Source of the DNA: Bacillus sp. FSL K6-3431
Lineage (GTDB): Bacteria; Bacillota; Bacilli; Bacillales; Bacillaceae_C
Assembly: GCF_038002605.1 (NCBI RefSeq)
Contig: NZ_JBBOCT010000001.1
Location: 1,178,001-1,242,000 of the forward strand
DNA length: 64,000 nucleotides
Direction of reading: 5' to 3'
The notes below the pieces were generated by a model that did no database searches, had not been told where the DNA came from, and saw nothing but the letters and a program-made list of their open reading frames with translations. Positions 54,168-63,328 of this stretch are shown here, in pieces. Both the position numbers and the translations under genes were made by a program. The stretch's first letter is position 1. Each line of letters starts with the position of its first letter.

Positions 54168-54443
54168 TTATTCTTGTGGCTCATCTAGTTGTTGCTGAAC
54201 AAATTTTGTTGCGTGATGTCTAACTAATATGACATCTGTTCCAATCTTAATAATCTGATTCCATGGGATGACTATTTCTTCTTCTTTGCCGAAAAAGCCT
54301 AATAGCTTTCCGCCATTCCCAATAATGATCGTTTCAATTTTTCCAGTCTCAAGATTAATTTCAATATCCCCAATATTCCCCAACTTTCTCCCGTCGCTAA
54401 TATTTACAACATCTTTAATTTGAAATTCAGATATCCGGACCAT
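54168..54443 (-). CDS. ylmC: YlmC/YmxH family PRC-barrel protein
   Basis: A 91-residue PRC-barrel protein (MVRISEFQIKDVVNISDGRK, GNIGDIEINLETGKIETIII, GKEEEIVIPWNQIIKIGTDV). The family occurs in spore-formers and is associated with sporulation, but its role is unclear. ATG 54443 follows GAGGGGGATTGTT; the longer frame to 54509 has no ribosome site. It sits downstream of sigG, separated by a terminator. Confidence 0.9.
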   Translation of the reverse strand: MVRISEFQIKDVVNISDGRKLGNIGDIEINLETGKIETIIIGNGGKLLGFFGKEEEIVIPWNQIIKIGTDVILVRHHATKFVQQQLDEPQE

Positions 54444-54517
54444 AACAATCCCCCTCATGCATCCATTATTCGCTCTTATTATATATATGCTTAAGGGACC
54501 CCTGTTCATGAATAGAT

Positions 54518-54566
54518 AAAAGCGTAATTCCCCACCTAGCCTAGATAGTGAGGAATTACGCTTTTT
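54518..54566. terminator. Bidirectional-looking terminator after sigG
   Basis: AAAAGCGTAATTCC and GGAATTACGCTTTT are perfect 14-base arms around a 20-base centre that can pair partly. On the minus strand it starts in the sigG stop codon and ends in TTTT. Confidence 0.88.
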
Positions 54567-55341
54567 ATTGGATATTTTTATTCATTTGTTTAATTGCTGC
54601 TTTTTCTAGTCTAGAAACTTGGGCTTGTGATATCCCAATTTCTTCTGCCACTTCCATTTGGGTTTTCCCTTGAAAAAATCGTTTACGAATGATCATCTTT
54701 TCACGGTCATTCAATCTTTGTAATCCATCATGAAGTGCGATTTCTTCAATCCAATGTGTGTCACGACTTTTCTCGTCACTTAACTGATCCATAACAAAGA
54801 TTGGATCCCCTCCATCATTATAAATCGGTTCAAATAATGACACCGGGTCTTGGATAGCATCTAAAGCAAATACAACTTCTTCATGTGGGATGTCAAGCTC
54901 TTTTGCAATTTCCATGGCCGTTGGCTCTTTCGAATGCTTCGCCATTAATTTTTCACGTACATGTAAAGCCTTATAAGCGATATCTCTTAATGATCTGGAG
55001 ACTCGGATCGGGTTATTGTCCCGTAAATATCTCCGTATTTCACCAATAATCATAGGTACTGCATAAGTAGAAAAACGAACATTCTGACCTAAATCAAAAT
55101 TATCTATCGATTTCATCAGTCCAATACAGCCAACTTGGAAGAGGTCATCAACATATTCACCTCTGTTGTTAAAGCGCTGAATGACACTCAATACTAGCCT
55201 TAAATTTCCATTCACTAGTTTTTCACGAGCAGATAAGTCCCCTTGTTGCATTTGTCTTAAAAGTTTCCGCATTTCATCATTTTTTAGGACGGGGAGCTTA
55301 GATGTATCCACACCGCAGATTTCAACTTTATTCCGCTTCAA
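54565..55341 (-). CDS. sigG: RNA polymerase sigma-G (late forespore)
   Basis: Sigma-G directs late forespore transcription after engulfment. The 258-residue protein begins MKRNKVEICGVDTSKLPVLK, diagnostic for SigG, and has regions 2.3-2.4 (YVDDLFQVGCIGLMKSIDNF, RFSTYAVPMIIGEIRR), region 3 and the region 4 helix-turn-helix (TQMEVAEEIGISQAQVSRLE). It starts at TTG behind AGGAGGGAAAAAG. I could not find a convincing sigma-F/G promoter by eye in the 142-base gap before it. Confidence 0.97.
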   Translation of the reverse strand: MKRNKVEICGVDTSKLPVLKNDEMRKLLRQMQQGDLSAREKLVNGNLRLVLSVIQRFNNRGEYVDDLFQVGCIGLMKSIDNFDLGQNVRFSTYAVPMIIGEIRRYLRDNNPIRVSRSLRDIAYKALHVREKLMAKHSKEPTAMEIAKELDIPHEEVVFALDAIQDPVSLFEPIYNDGGDPIFVMDQLSDEKSRDTHWIEEIALHDGLQRLNDREKMIIRKRFFQGKTQMEVAEEIGISQAQVSRLEKAAIKQMNKNIQ

Positions 55342-55483
55342 CTTTTTCCCTCCTTGCAGGAGCAGTTATACAAAATTAAGTATCTCCGTAGAGGGAAAAT
55401 CTATGCATGTTTACTTTTCTAATTAAAATGAAAAATGCGTGAAAACCTTTAGTATTATTGGGAACAACTCACTTAAAATTTTT

Positions 55484-56203
55484 CTAAACCATCTTGTTAA
55501 ACTCTTTTCGAAGTCGTCTAATAATTCTTTTTTCAAGCCGAGAAATATACGATTGTGAAATACCAAGCATATCAGCTACATCTTTTTGTGTTTTTTCTTC
55601 ACCACCAACAAGACCAAATCGAAGTTCCATAATTTGTTTTTCGCGATCAGATAACTTTTCAAGCGCACTGAACAATAATGATTTATCTACATCCGAATCT
55701 AATTCCTTAGTAATAATATCATTTTCCGTTCCTAATACATCAGATAATAATAATTCATTTCCATCCCAATCTATGTTCAATGGTTCATCAAAGGAAACCT
55801 CAGAGCGTGTTTTATTATTTCTCCGTAAATACATTAGAATCTCATTTTCTATACAACGCGATGCATATGTAGCTAATTTTATCTTTTTTTCGGGATTAAA
55901 AGTATTAACAGCTTTAATGAGACCAATTGTTCCAATACTAATTAAATCCTCGATATTTATGCCGGTATTTTCAAACTTTCTTGCGATATATACGACAAGA
56001 CGCAAATTTCTTTCTATTAAAATCGATCGAGCAGTTTTATCACCATTTGGCAGTTTAGTTAATAATATTGCCTCTTCATCACGTGAGAGCGGAGGTGGTA
56101 ATGCTTCACTACCACCTATATAAAAGATTTCGTCAGATTTCAAACCAAGTTTCTTCAGGAAACGATACCAATAATAATACAAGCGTAATCGAAGTTTTTT
56201 CAA
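55484..56203 (-). CDS. sigE: RNA polymerase sigma-E precursor (mother cell)
   Basis: Pro-sigma-E is membrane-tethered by an N-terminal pro-sequence that SpoIIGA removes. The 239-residue protein (the B. subtilis length) has the hydrophobic/basic pro-segment [20 protein letters not shown], the cleavage area [20 protein letters not shown], region 2 ([20 protein letters not shown]) and region 4 ([20 protein letters not shown]). The start is TTG at 56203 behind GGAAGGAGGATATTC; the longer frame to 56245 is rejected. It is 69 bases after spoIIGA. Confidence 0.96.
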   Translation of the reverse strand: MKKLRLRLYYYWYRFLKKLGLKSDEIFYIGGSEALPPPLSRDEEAILLTKLPNGDKTARSILIERNLRLVVYIARKFENTGINIEDLISIGTIGLIKAVNTFNPEKKIKLATYASRCIENEILMYLRRNNKTRSEVSFDEPLNIDWDGNELLLSDVLGTENDIITKELDSDVDKSLLFSALEKLSDREKQIMELRFGLVGGEEKTQKDVADMLGISQSYISRLEKRIIRRLRKEFNKMV

Positions 56204-56272
56204 GAATATCCTCCTTCCAACTTTCAAGCTTTTTACTGATTGCATCTGATACCTTACAATTTTTTTATTTAT

Positions 56273-57199
56273 CTAGGAAGCTGGCTGAACGATTCCATCT
56301 GAAGCCATTAAAGGATGGATAATACATTGAAAACGTCCATCCGCTGAAAGGACCTGATCTGTGAATACGACTAATGCTTTTTTTACATCTTTAGCAGAAT
56401 GATTATCAAGCAAGGTGATTTTATCCGGTTTAAAAGCACATAGTAATTGATTTTTTTGTCCTAGCGTCGTGGCTGGGATTAATCTCATCGTACTTGCCCA
56501 TTGCGATGGTATCTGCCCTACTTTATCTAAATGATCACTATTATTAGAGGCTAATTGTAGTATTTCCTTTGGAAGCTGCCCTTCAACAGCTGTTGATTGT
56601 ACAATCATTACAGGTACTTTGGAAATTGGATCATATAAACTGTTCCCACTATCAACTAATCCCTTAATTTGAAATTCTATGTCATTTATAACCACAACTA
56701 CATCAACTAAAACATCATAGACTAGATTCGATATCGTAATACGATTCATGCTCCGTTGTGAGAAATGCCATGCAGCAGGAAAGCCAAAAATGACGAAAAC
56801 CCAGCTAATTGGATCACCAAAACCTTGTATACTTTGTAACAGGACAGTCGACTGTATCTCATTATCGAAATTCACAAAATAATGAACACCAATTAAGATA
56901 CCCCCCATTAAAAATGTAGAGAAATACAATGTCATTAAACCACTAAAGAAATAATTTACGCGCTTAAACCCAAACGCAATAATAATCATACAAATGGAAA
57001 TACCTATTTTTGAAATAGGATGATTTGCAAATGTTGACCATGGTGTGACGGAAAGGATAATAAGTAAAGATCCAATTAGTCCTCCTGCAAAAATTCTGAC
57101 AGGATGGATATTTCGCTTCAAAAAAATTGCGGTCATCCAGATAAGTAAACTATCAACAAGGAAATTTAACAGCCAGATCACATCTAAATATACGACCAA
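56273..57199 (-). CDS. spoIIGA: Sigma-E processing protease SpoIIGA
   Basis: SpoIIGA is a membrane aspartic protease that cleaves pro-sigma-E after the SpoIIR signal from the forespore. The 308-residue protein has five hydrophobic helices in the first 150 residues (VYLDVIWLLNFLVDSLLIWM onwards) and a C-terminal protease domain with the catalytic IKGLVDSGNSLYDPISK. The start is a TTG at 57199, 5 bases after GGGAGGAGG; the frame to 57232 has no better site. An R1 element lies 59 bases upstream. Confidence 0.94.
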   Translation of the reverse strand: MVVYLDVIWLLNFLVDSLLIWMTAIFLKRNIHPVRIFAGGLIGSLLIILSVTPWSTFANHPISKIGISICMIIIAFGFKRVNYFFSGLMTLYFSTFLMGGILIGVHYFVNFDNEIQSTVLLQSIQGFGDPISWVFVIFGFPAAWHFSQRSMNRITISNLVYDVLVDVVVVINDIEFQIKGLVDSGNSLYDPISKVPVMIVQSTAVEGQLPKEILQLASNNSDHLDKVGQIPSQWASTMRLIPATTLGQKNQLLCAFKPDKITLLDNHSAKDVKKALVVFTDQVLSADGRFQCIIHPLMASDGIVQPAS

Positions 57200-57257
57200 A
57201 CGATCCTCCTCCCTTTCTTGAAAGCGAAACATATTATCTTTTCCTATGTTCTATTAG

Positions 57258-57529
57258 TGCTTGTTCAAAAAGATGGTAAATTAGAAACAAGAAGTTCGAG
57301 GCGAGAAGGTTTTGAGGATCTGACTTGCACAGGATGTGCTGACCTCTGTGTTGCCCACAGAACCTACTTGCACACGACGTGCTGACCTCTTTGTTCATAG
57401 GATGTAGTGATCTTGATCTTAACAGAAGTTCCTCCTTCCTAAACAGAGGTTCCTCCCTTCCTTAGTAGAAGTACCTAATTGCCTACGAAGAAATTCGCCG
57501 TTTATCATTTGGTGACTTTTTGAACATCC
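57258..57529 (+). mobile_element. MITE-like element (family R1), copy C, upstream of spoIIGA
   Basis: The 272-bp element begins TGCTTGTTCAAAAAGATGG and ends TTTGGTGACTTTTTGAACATCC-like, with inverted-repeat ends. It is flanked by TTCTATTAG (57249-57257) and TTCTATTAT (57530-57538), an 8 of 9 base target duplication. It is longer than copies A and B because it carries extra interior units (TTGCACACGACGTGCTGACC and a TTCCTCC-type triplet). It has no transposase. It lies between spoIIGA and any promoter further upstream. Confidence 0.86.
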
Positions 57530-57543
57530 TTCTATTATGAAAA

Positions 57544-57576
57544 AGTATATAGTACATACATTTTGAAGTGTGTCGG
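57544..57576 (-). promoter_or_regulatory. Weak candidate Spo0A-type promoter for spoIIGA-sigE
   Basis: On the minus strand CCGACA (57576-57571), 21 bases and TATACT (57549-57544). The long spacer resembles the Spo0A-activated spoIIG promoter of B. subtilis, and CCGACA resembles half an inverted 0A box. The rest of 57534-57736 shows no gene. The call is tentative. Confidence 0.3.
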
Positions 57577-57736
57577 TTTGTAGGTGGGAAATTGGAGAAG
57601 TTTTCACATCTTCTTTGGAAGATTGTCAAATTAACAGGGAATTTTTTGTTTCCATGTGAACGAGGATTTTATAAAGACTAAATCAAATGACAATTGAACC
57701 GAAATTTGTTTAATCATAGTATTTATGTTACCCATA

Positions 57737-57768
57737 GAAAAATAGACCTGACAAAATGTCCAGGTCTA
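57737..57768 (-). terminator. Rho-independent terminator after ftsZ
   Basis: On the minus strand AGACCTG and CAGGTCT form a perfect stem around a 10-base loop, followed by ATTTTTC. It lies about 120 bases after the ftsZ stop. Confidence 0.88.
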
Positions 57769-57886
57769 CTTTAATTCTAAGTATCTATATTAATATATTT
57801 AATCTAAAAACATATTTTTCTTAGTAAGCAATGTCAAAATCTAACTTTGATACTGAGTACTTTCTTATATTTAGTAGAATTCCGAT

Positions 57887-59026
57887 TTATCTTCTTCTAT
57901 TTCTATTTCGTAAAAATGTTGGAATGTCTAATGTGTCTTCAACAGGTTGTTGGTTTGATCGTGAAGGCTCTTCCGCCTCTTCTCTTTTTTGTTCACGTGG
58001 AGCTACACGTGGATTTGGGTTTGCTTGCTTAGGTTGCCCAAATGAAGGACGTTGTTGCTTTGGATGTTCAGGTGCTTCATCAAATCCTGTCGCTATAACA
58101 GTCACAATGATTTCATCCTTCAAATTATCATTGATGACAGAACCAAAAATCATATTGACTTCCTGGTCTGAGGCTGAAGCTACGATGTCTGCTGCTTCTT
58201 GTACCTCATACAAACTCAGGTTTGTACCACCTGTAATATTCATCAAAACACCTTGCGCACCTTCGATCGATGTCTCAAGTAATGGAGAGGAAATAGCCTT
58301 TTTAGCAGCTTCTGCCGCACGGCTTTCTCCAGTTGCAATTCCTATTCCCATTAACGCTGAACCTTTATTCGTCATTATTGTCTTAACGTCAGCGAAATCT
58401 AGGTTAATTAAGCCTGGAACAGCAATTAAATCTGAGATACCTTGCACACCTTGTCTTAATACATTGTCCGCTTCACGGAATGCTTCTAGCATTGGTGTAC
58501 TTTTATCAACAATTTCTAGTAGTCTATCATTTGGGATGACGATAAGTGTATCTACTGCATCCTTCATGGCGCCAATTCCGCCACCTGCTTGATTTGCACG
58601 TTTTCTACCTTCAAAAGTAAACGGTCTTGTGACAACACCTACAGTAAGCGCACCTAAATCGCGAGCAATCTGAGCGATAACAGGAGCTGCACCAGTACCA
58701 GTACCACCACCCATACCGGCTGTTACAAACACCATATCTGCACCTCGTAATGCTTCTTCAATCTGCTCTTTGCTTTCTTCTGCAGCTTTTTTCCCGACTT
58801 CTGGATTAGCCCCTGCTCCAAGCCCTCTTGTAAGCTTTGCACCGATTTGCATCTTAATTTCAGCTTTTGATAAATTAAGTGCTTGTGCATCGGTATTTAC
58901 CGCAATAAATTCTACACCTTGTACATCATGCTCTATCATTCGGTTAACAGCATTGTTTCCGCCGCCGCCTACACCGATAACCTTAATCGTCGCTAATGAA
59001 TCTACGTTTGTATCGAAATCTAACAT
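57887..59026 (-). CDS. ftsZ: Cell division GTPase FtsZ
   Basis: FtsZ polymerises into the division ring. The 379-residue tubulin homologue has [20 protein letters not shown] (about 16-35), the GTP signature [15 protein letters not shown] (104-118), [14 protein letters not shown] and the T7-loop [14 protein letters not shown] variable linker (315-365) follows, and the C-terminal peptide [13 protein letters not shown] that binds FtsA and SepF. AGGAGGACTTGCT precedes the ATG. Confidence 0.98.
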   Translation of the reverse strand: MLDFDTNVDSLATIKVIGVGGGGNNAVNRMIEHDVQGVEFIAVNTDAQALNLSKAEIKMQIGAKLTRGLGAGANPEVGKKAAEESKEQIEEALRGADMVFVTAGMGGGTGTGAAPVIAQIARDLGALTVGVVTRPFTFEGRKRANQAGGGIGAMKDAVDTLIVIPNDRLLEIVDKSTPMLEAFREADNVLRQGVQGISDLIAVPGLINLDFADVKTIMTNKGSALMGIGIATGESRAAEAAKKAISSPLLETSIEGAQGVLMNITGGTNLSLYEVQEAADIVASASDQEVNMIFGSVINDNLKDEIIVTVIATGFDEAPEHPKQQRPSFGQPKQANPNPRVAPREQKREEAEEPSRSNQQPVEDTLDIPTFLRNRNRRR

Positions 59027-59058
59027 AGCAAGTCCTCCTAAATTGGTTTATCTTGATC

Positions 59059-59160
59059 TTTCTTTAGGGTATAAGACTCCCACCTCTATGCGAAGCGTAG
59101 ATGGAATTTACCAATCAGATGGAATAATATCCACACCTGATTCCCCAATGTTTCAGCTTA
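59059..59160. repeat. Intergenic repeat (family R3), copy between ftsA and ftsZ
   Basis: TTTCTTTAGGGTATAAGACT then CCCACCT, a hairpin (CTATGC-GAA-GCGTAG) and GATTCCCCAATGTTTCAGCTTACTG. The two outer blocks recur at 63236-63315 without the middle 50 bases. It is non-coding. Confidence 0.7.
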
Positions 59161-59170
59161 CTGGGATGAC

Positions 59171-60460
59171 TTACTCAAAAAAGTAATCAAAAAATCTTTT
59201 TACTTTCGAGCCTATTTTCTCATCCGAATCTTTCTCTTTCCGCTGTTTTGATGAAGCTTCCTTCACAGGTCGTTTCTCAGTCGTATCACTTGAATGCTGA
59301 ATCGATGAAGCACTAACATTCCTACCTTGTAATCTAGCATTTTTATAAGCATAGCGAATCAGTCCAACAGCTGTAGTAAATTGCGGCTCTCTTACACCTA
59401 TATAATCAGGACTGGCAACACGTACACGATTTTGCAATATAAGCTGAGCCAAATCCATCACACCAGGCATATTTGCTACTCCACCTGTTAGTACATAGCC
59501 TCCGGGAAGATCAGAACTACCCATCCGCTTTATTTCCTGCTGAATTAGTTCAAATACTTCTTCCATTCTGGCCTCTATAATATCGGATAATTCTAGCTGG
59601 TTAAATTGTTGATGCTGATCACTACCAATGATCGGAACGCTGAATACTTCATCTTCAGATGCATGGTCATAAAAAGCATGTCCATACTTAATTTTAATTT
59701 TTTCAGCATCTTCCGTCGCAGTTCTCAACCCTATGGAAAGATCCTTTGTGATGTGTTCTCCGCCAATTGGAATGACACATGTACCTCTTATAGACCCTTG
59801 CTCAAATACAACTACTGTAGTAGAGCCACCACCAATATCGATCAAAGCGGTGCCGAGATTCTGTTCATCTTTTGAAAGCGCTGCTGAGGCAGTAGCTAAT
59901 GGTTGTAATACAATTTCCACTATTTCAAGACCAGCTCTTTCAACACAACGCAATGTGTTATGTAAAATAGTTTTTGATCCAGTTATAAGTGTACCTTCCA
60001 TTTCCAGTCGGACACCGATCATACCTCTTGGATCAGTGATTTCCTCTAATCCATCTACAATAAACTGTTGTGGTATAATATTGATTATTTCCCTTTCGGG
60101 TGGAATAGACACAACTTCTGCCGCATCCATCACCCTGGCAACATCGTCATCGGATATTTCTCTGTTTTCACTTGATACTGCTACTACACCATGACAAGAT
60201 TGAAGCCCTACGTGATTACCTGCAATCCCAACGATAACATGATTAATTTCCATGCCTATCATTCTTTCTGCTTGTTCAACTGCCCTTCTAATAGACTGAA
60301 CAGTTTCATCAATATCTACAATAGAGCCTTTCCTAATTCCTTCGGCTTTGGCATTTCCAACACCAATGATATTCAAAGAATCATTTGCCATTTCTCCAAT
60401 TATCACTTTTACTGTGGATGTACCAATATCCAGGCTGACATATATTTCACTGTTGTTCAA
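59171..60460 (-). CDS. ftsA: Cell division protein FtsA
   Basis: FtsA is an actin-like ATPase that anchors FtsZ to the membrane. The 429-residue protein has [15 protein letters not shown] (phosphate 1), the 1C domain (about 85-165), [17 protein letters not shown] (phosphate 2) and [18 protein letters not shown] (adenosine). The C-terminal amphipathic helix [11 protein letters not shown] acts as membrane target. It starts at TTG behind AAAGGAGGTGCCATGGA. A sigma-H promoter match lies upstream. Confidence 0.96.
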   Translation of the reverse strand: MNNSEIYVSLDIGTSTVKVIIGEMANDSLNIIGVGNAKAEGIRKGSIVDIDETVQSIRRAVEQAERMIGMEINHVIVGIAGNHVGLQSCHGVVAVSSENREISDDDVARVMDAAEVVSIPPEREIINIIPQQFIVDGLEEITDPRGMIGVRLEMEGTLITGSKTILHNTLRCVERAGLEIVEIVLQPLATASAALSKDEQNLGTALIDIGGGSTTVVVFEQGSIRGTCVIPIGGEHITKDLSIGLRTATEDAEKIKIKYGHAFYDHASEDEVFSVPIIGSDQHQQFNQLELSDIIEARMEEVFELIQQEIKRMGSSDLPGGYVLTGGVANMPGVMDLAQLILQNRVRVASPDYIGVREPQFTTAVGLIRYAYKNARLQGRNVSASSIQHSSDTTEKRPVKEASSKQRKEKDSDEKIGSKVKRFFDYFFE

Positions 60461-60545
60461 TCCATGGCACCTCCTTTACGAAACTTTTCTTCTTCGTTTA
60501 TTTAACAATTTCATTAGTAATCATCCTACATTCACTTATTCCATT

Positions 60546-60574
60546 ACATTCGGCATTAATTGATTATTTCCTTT
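60546..60574 (-). promoter_or_regulatory. Probable sigma-H promoter of ftsA-ftsZ
   Basis: On the minus strand AAAGGAAAT (60574-60566), 11 bases, GCCGAATGT (60554-60546), matching the sigma-H pattern RnAGGAWWW-N11/12-RnnGAAT. B. subtilis ftsAZ has a sigma-H promoter in the same place that raises FtsZ at the start of sporulation. Matching is by eye. Confidence 0.65.
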
Positions 60575-60586
60575 TTATAATACTAT

Positions 60587-60943
60587 TTATTTTGAACTTT
60601 CTCTAGCAGTTGCCCATTTATTTAAAAGAATTCTGCGGATAACGGCTATATTTTGAAATAATCTTACACCAAATGCAAAGATTGCAGCTAAATACAAGTC
60701 TACACCAAGATGAACACCTAGAAAAGCTAAACTTGCTGCTAATATAATATTAAAGAAAAAACCCGATACAAAAACGCGATTATCATAAAGATTTTGCATA
60801 TGAGATCTAATCCCACCAAATAAAGTATCAAGTGACGCTAATACCGCTATAGAAAGATAGTTTGCATATTCATCTGGTATTTTTATATCGGTTAATAATC
60901 CAAATGTGATACCAATTAAAAGACCAAGTAATGGAAGCCACAT
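60587..60943 (-). CDS. sbp: Small basic membrane protein Sbp (DUF1290)
   Basis: A 118-residue membrane protein with three to four hydrophobic segments (WLPLLGLLIGITFGLL, YLSIAVLASLDTLFGGIR, FFFNIILAASLAFLGVHLGV) and a basic C-terminus (RRILLNKWATARESSK). It is conserved upstream of ftsA in Firmicutes, and its function is unknown. AAAAAGGAGAGAAATA precedes the ATG, right after the ylxX-like gene. Confidence 0.92.
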   Translation of the reverse strand: MWLPLLGLLIGITFGLLTDIKIPDEYANYLSIAVLASLDTLFGGIRSHMQNLYDNRVFVSGFFFNIILAASLAFLGVHLGVDLYLAAIFAFGVRLFQNIAVIRRILLNKWATARESSK

Positions 60944-60944
60944 A

Positions 60945-61670
60945 TTATTTCTCTCCTTTTTCTAGTACGGGCTCCATATGTTGCATGCGAAGTTTATCGA
61001 CGAATGGAGGAACTGTAATGGAATCTGAAGGCTTTGATATTTTCACACGTAAATTATCAATAAAAAAGTCTTCAATTGATGGAGATACTTGCATCCTATT
61101 ATACATTTTTTCCGCTGATTCTTTATTCTCGGTAATAATTAATATGTTGAAAGGTAACATACCAAGAGCGTGATTACCAACTTTTGTTTCACCATTAATA
61201 TCACGAATAACCGTTGTATTAATGATTCTTTCACCATCTACTGATATATGTTTTGCTCCAAACATATTTAATTCATTTATTAATCGCTGGAGAATAACCG
61301 GTGAAACAGAAACATACCTTTCACCGAGTAACATTGCTTCAGTAAGTGGTTCAATTGTTAAGACAATACCTGGACCCGTAGCCTCCATTAAACCGGCTTC
61401 CTTTTTTAACTCTGTGATTGTTGTTCTTAGTATTTCCTCTTTACTACCTGAAATTTCCGATTCATAGTCGCGGATTCTGTTTTCATTTTTTCGAATTTCT
61501 TCGATTAGCTTTGAATAAAGATCTAGTTCCTTTGTTAGTTCTTGACGAAGTTCCCAAGTGTCACGTGTATCCCTTACAATAGGTTCTTGCACTGTTTGAA
61601 ACTGGATAGCTATCATAAAGCCAATAATAAATGTAATGATTGTAAAGTAAAGTTTGGCCTGTTTGGTCAT
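60945..61670 (-). CDS. ylxX: DUF881 protein YlxX
   Basis: A 241-residue protein with one N-terminal membrane helix (LYFTIITFIIGFMIAIQF), a coiled coil (about 35-85) and an extracytoplasmic DUF881 domain (GPGIVLTIEP, LINELNMFGAKHISVDGERI, GMLPFNILII). Two DUF881 proteins in tandem between divIB and sbp are typical of Bacillaceae. The function is unknown, and the context suggests a divisome link. It starts in the stop region of the preceding paralogue. Confidence 0.9.
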   Translation of the reverse strand: MTKQAKLYFTIITFIIGFMIAIQFQTVQEPIVRDTRDTWELRQELTKELDLYSKLIEEIRKNENRIRDYESEISGSKEEILRTTITELKKEAGLMEATGPGIVLTIEPLTEAMLLGERYVSVSPVILQRLINELNMFGAKHISVDGERIINTTVIRDINGETKVGNHALGMLPFNILIITENKESAEKMYNRMQVSPSIEDFFIDNLRVKISKPSDSITVPPFVDKLRMQHMEPVLEKGEK

Positions 61671-62377
61671 TATGATGCCTCTCCTAAAACTGGTTCCAAT
61701 ACAATTTCTTTTTTCTTTTCCAACGTAAATGTAATATTATCATTCACCAATTGATCACGGATACCACCATTTAAAGTCAATGATGATGACATGACATCAG
61801 CATCACCGATTGCCGTAATATTAAAAGGTGCTGGAAATGGATTTCCATCTACCGTAATAACTGGACCGGTACAAACAATATATGAATCATGTTTTAATCT
61901 CTGTCCATTAACTGCAACTGCTGAAGCGCCAGAAATAAATAGTTCATTTATCACTTTAAATACATGATGTTCATGTACGAGATAATCATTTACATTGCCT
62001 TCGGCTGTAAACTCTCCGTCCTCTAGGCTAACAACAACACCTGGACCTTCGACTTTAATTTTCCCAAGAAACATTCGATATTTTTCCGCATTCTCCGCTA
62101 GGTCGGAAAAAGTTTGTTCTTCCTGTGATAACTTCTTTTCCATTTGACGTACTTTATCTTGTTTATCTAATAACTCTTTTTGCAAATCGCGATTTCTATC
62201 TTGATAACCGACTAATTGTTTTCGCAAATCCATTTCTTTCATATACTGTTTATCCGTTATGTTACTGGACGACTTTTTATCCTTGCTTGCATAGCTATAC
62301 GAGAAAGCAAGGATAAAGCCGAATACTAAACAAACAAGAGACAAAACTACGTATTTACTCTTTCTTCGCTTCTTCAT
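61670..62377 (-). CDS. ylxW: DUF881 protein YlxW
   Basis: A 235-residue paralogue of the next gene, with a basic N-terminus and membrane helix (YVVLSLVCLVFGFILAFSYSY). It has a coiled coil (about 45-95) and a DUF881 domain (GPGVVVSLEDGEF, VINELFISGASAVAVNGQRL, PFNITAIGDADVM). It overlaps divIB by 23 bases and ylxX by about one codon, so all three are likely translationally coupled. The function is unknown. Confidence 0.9.
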   Translation of the reverse strand: MKKRRKSKYVVLSLVCLVFGFILAFSYSYASKDKKSSSNITDKQYMKEMDLRKQLVGYQDRNRDLQKELLDKQDKVRQMEKKLSQEEQTFSDLAENAEKYRMFLGKIKVEGPGVVVSLEDGEFTAEGNVNDYLVHEHHVFKVINELFISGASAVAVNGQRLKHDSYIVCTGPVITVDGNPFPAPFNITAIGDADVMSSSLTLNGGIRDQLVNDNITFTLEKKKEIVLEPVLGEAS

Positions 62378-63140
62378 CCGAACCTTTCCCTTCTACTCCA
62401 TAAGCTTTAAAAAAAGATCCTACTTCTAAGTCAAGTACCCCCCTAATATCTGGATCAAGCTGACTTATATATGAAGGATAATGGACCATTTTTTCCGAAA
62501 AGGACGAAATCGAAGCTTGTACTTCATTACCATCATTCATAAATAAGTAAATATGATATTTATCTGTTTTGTTTGGATCATAACGGATTTCAGAAATGAC
62601 ATGGACGATTTCGGGCGGAAGCTGTTCGAGTTCAACAGCAAGAGTTTCCAATATAGCACCCGATTCGAAATTCACTAGAATGGGTGCATTTTCAACTAGG
62701 TTCATTCGTTGTCCTTTTTTTAATACTTCACCAGTTTCCAGTAGTGGATAGAAATTTTGTTTGTTTTCTACATATGCAATCGTCGCATTTTCCACTAGGT
62801 CGATTTTTAATATATTTGGAAATGCGATACTTATATCTACCTTTTTAATCTCTGATAGATCCATTAATTTTTCTTTCGCAAAATGTTTGTCCACTTTCCA
62901 TATATTCAAGCCTTCAGTAAGTCCTGTCACTGACAAAATGTCTTTAGCAGACATTTTTTCATTTCCGCTGATTTCTATTTTTTTTATATGGCTAAGTGGG
63001 GATTGAAAATATACGACAGATACAATTAATAGGAAGAATAAAGATAGCAGAAGAATAAGGCGTCTGTTTGCCTTTCGCTTTCGATGTTCTTTTATTTTTG
63101 GTATCCTTTCTTCTAGGGATAAAACCTTCCCTCTTTGCAT
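62355..63140 (-). CDS. divIB: Cell division protein DivIB (FtsQ)
   Basis: DivIB with DivIC and FtsL links the early ring to septal wall synthesis. The 261-residue protein has a basic cytoplasmic tail, one membrane helix (about 30-47, LILLLSLFFLLIVSVVYF), a POTRA domain (IKKIEISGNEKMSAKDILSV, 52-120) and the FtsQ/DivIB beta domain. ATG 63140 (MQRGKVLSLEERIPK) follows AAAGGGGAAGTGGCT. murB, which stands between murG and divIB in B. subtilis, is absent here. Confidence 0.95.
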   Translation of the reverse strand: MQRGKVLSLEERIPKIKEHRKRKANRRLILLLSLFFLLIVSVVYFQSPLSHIKKIEISGNEKMSAKDILSVTGLTEGLNIWKVDKHFAKEKLMDLSEIKKVDISIAFPNILKIDLVENATIAYVENKQNFYPLLETGEVLKKGQRMNLVENAPILVNFESGAILETLAVELEQLPPEIVHVISEIRYDPNKTDKYHIYLFMNDGNEVQASISSFSEKMVHYPSYISQLDPDIRGVLDLEVGSFFKAYGVEGKGSDEEAKKE

Positions 63141-63235
63141 AGCCACTTCCCCTTTTAAATACAACCTTTATTATAGTCTAGAATAACATGATCATACTTA
63201 AATTGCTCCGTTCTTCATCTAATTTTTGTCCCGAT

Positions 63236-63315
63236 TTTTCTTTAAGGTTTAAGACCCCCACCTGATTCCACGATGTTTCAGCTTGCTGAAACGAGCTCAC
63301 TGGATGTTTGATTTA
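63236..63315. repeat. Intergenic repeat (family R3), copy between murG and divIB
   Basis: TTTCTTTAAGGTTTAAGACC then CCCACCTGATTCCACGATGT and TTCAGCTTGCTG. The same outer blocks occur at 59059-59160, where about 50 extra bases lie between CCCACCT and GATTCC. It occupies the gap where murB would be expected. Confidence 0.7.
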
Positions 63316-63328
63316 TTCTACTACTACA

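Noticed and set aside
57419..57607. 62-codon minus-strand ORF upstream of spoIIGA
   Set aside because: It runs through R1 copy C and its flank, has no ribosome site and resembles nothing recognisable.
57831..58592. 253-codon plus-strand ORF opposite ftsZ
   Set aside because: Shadow of ftsZ, whose conserved protein fully explains the DNA.
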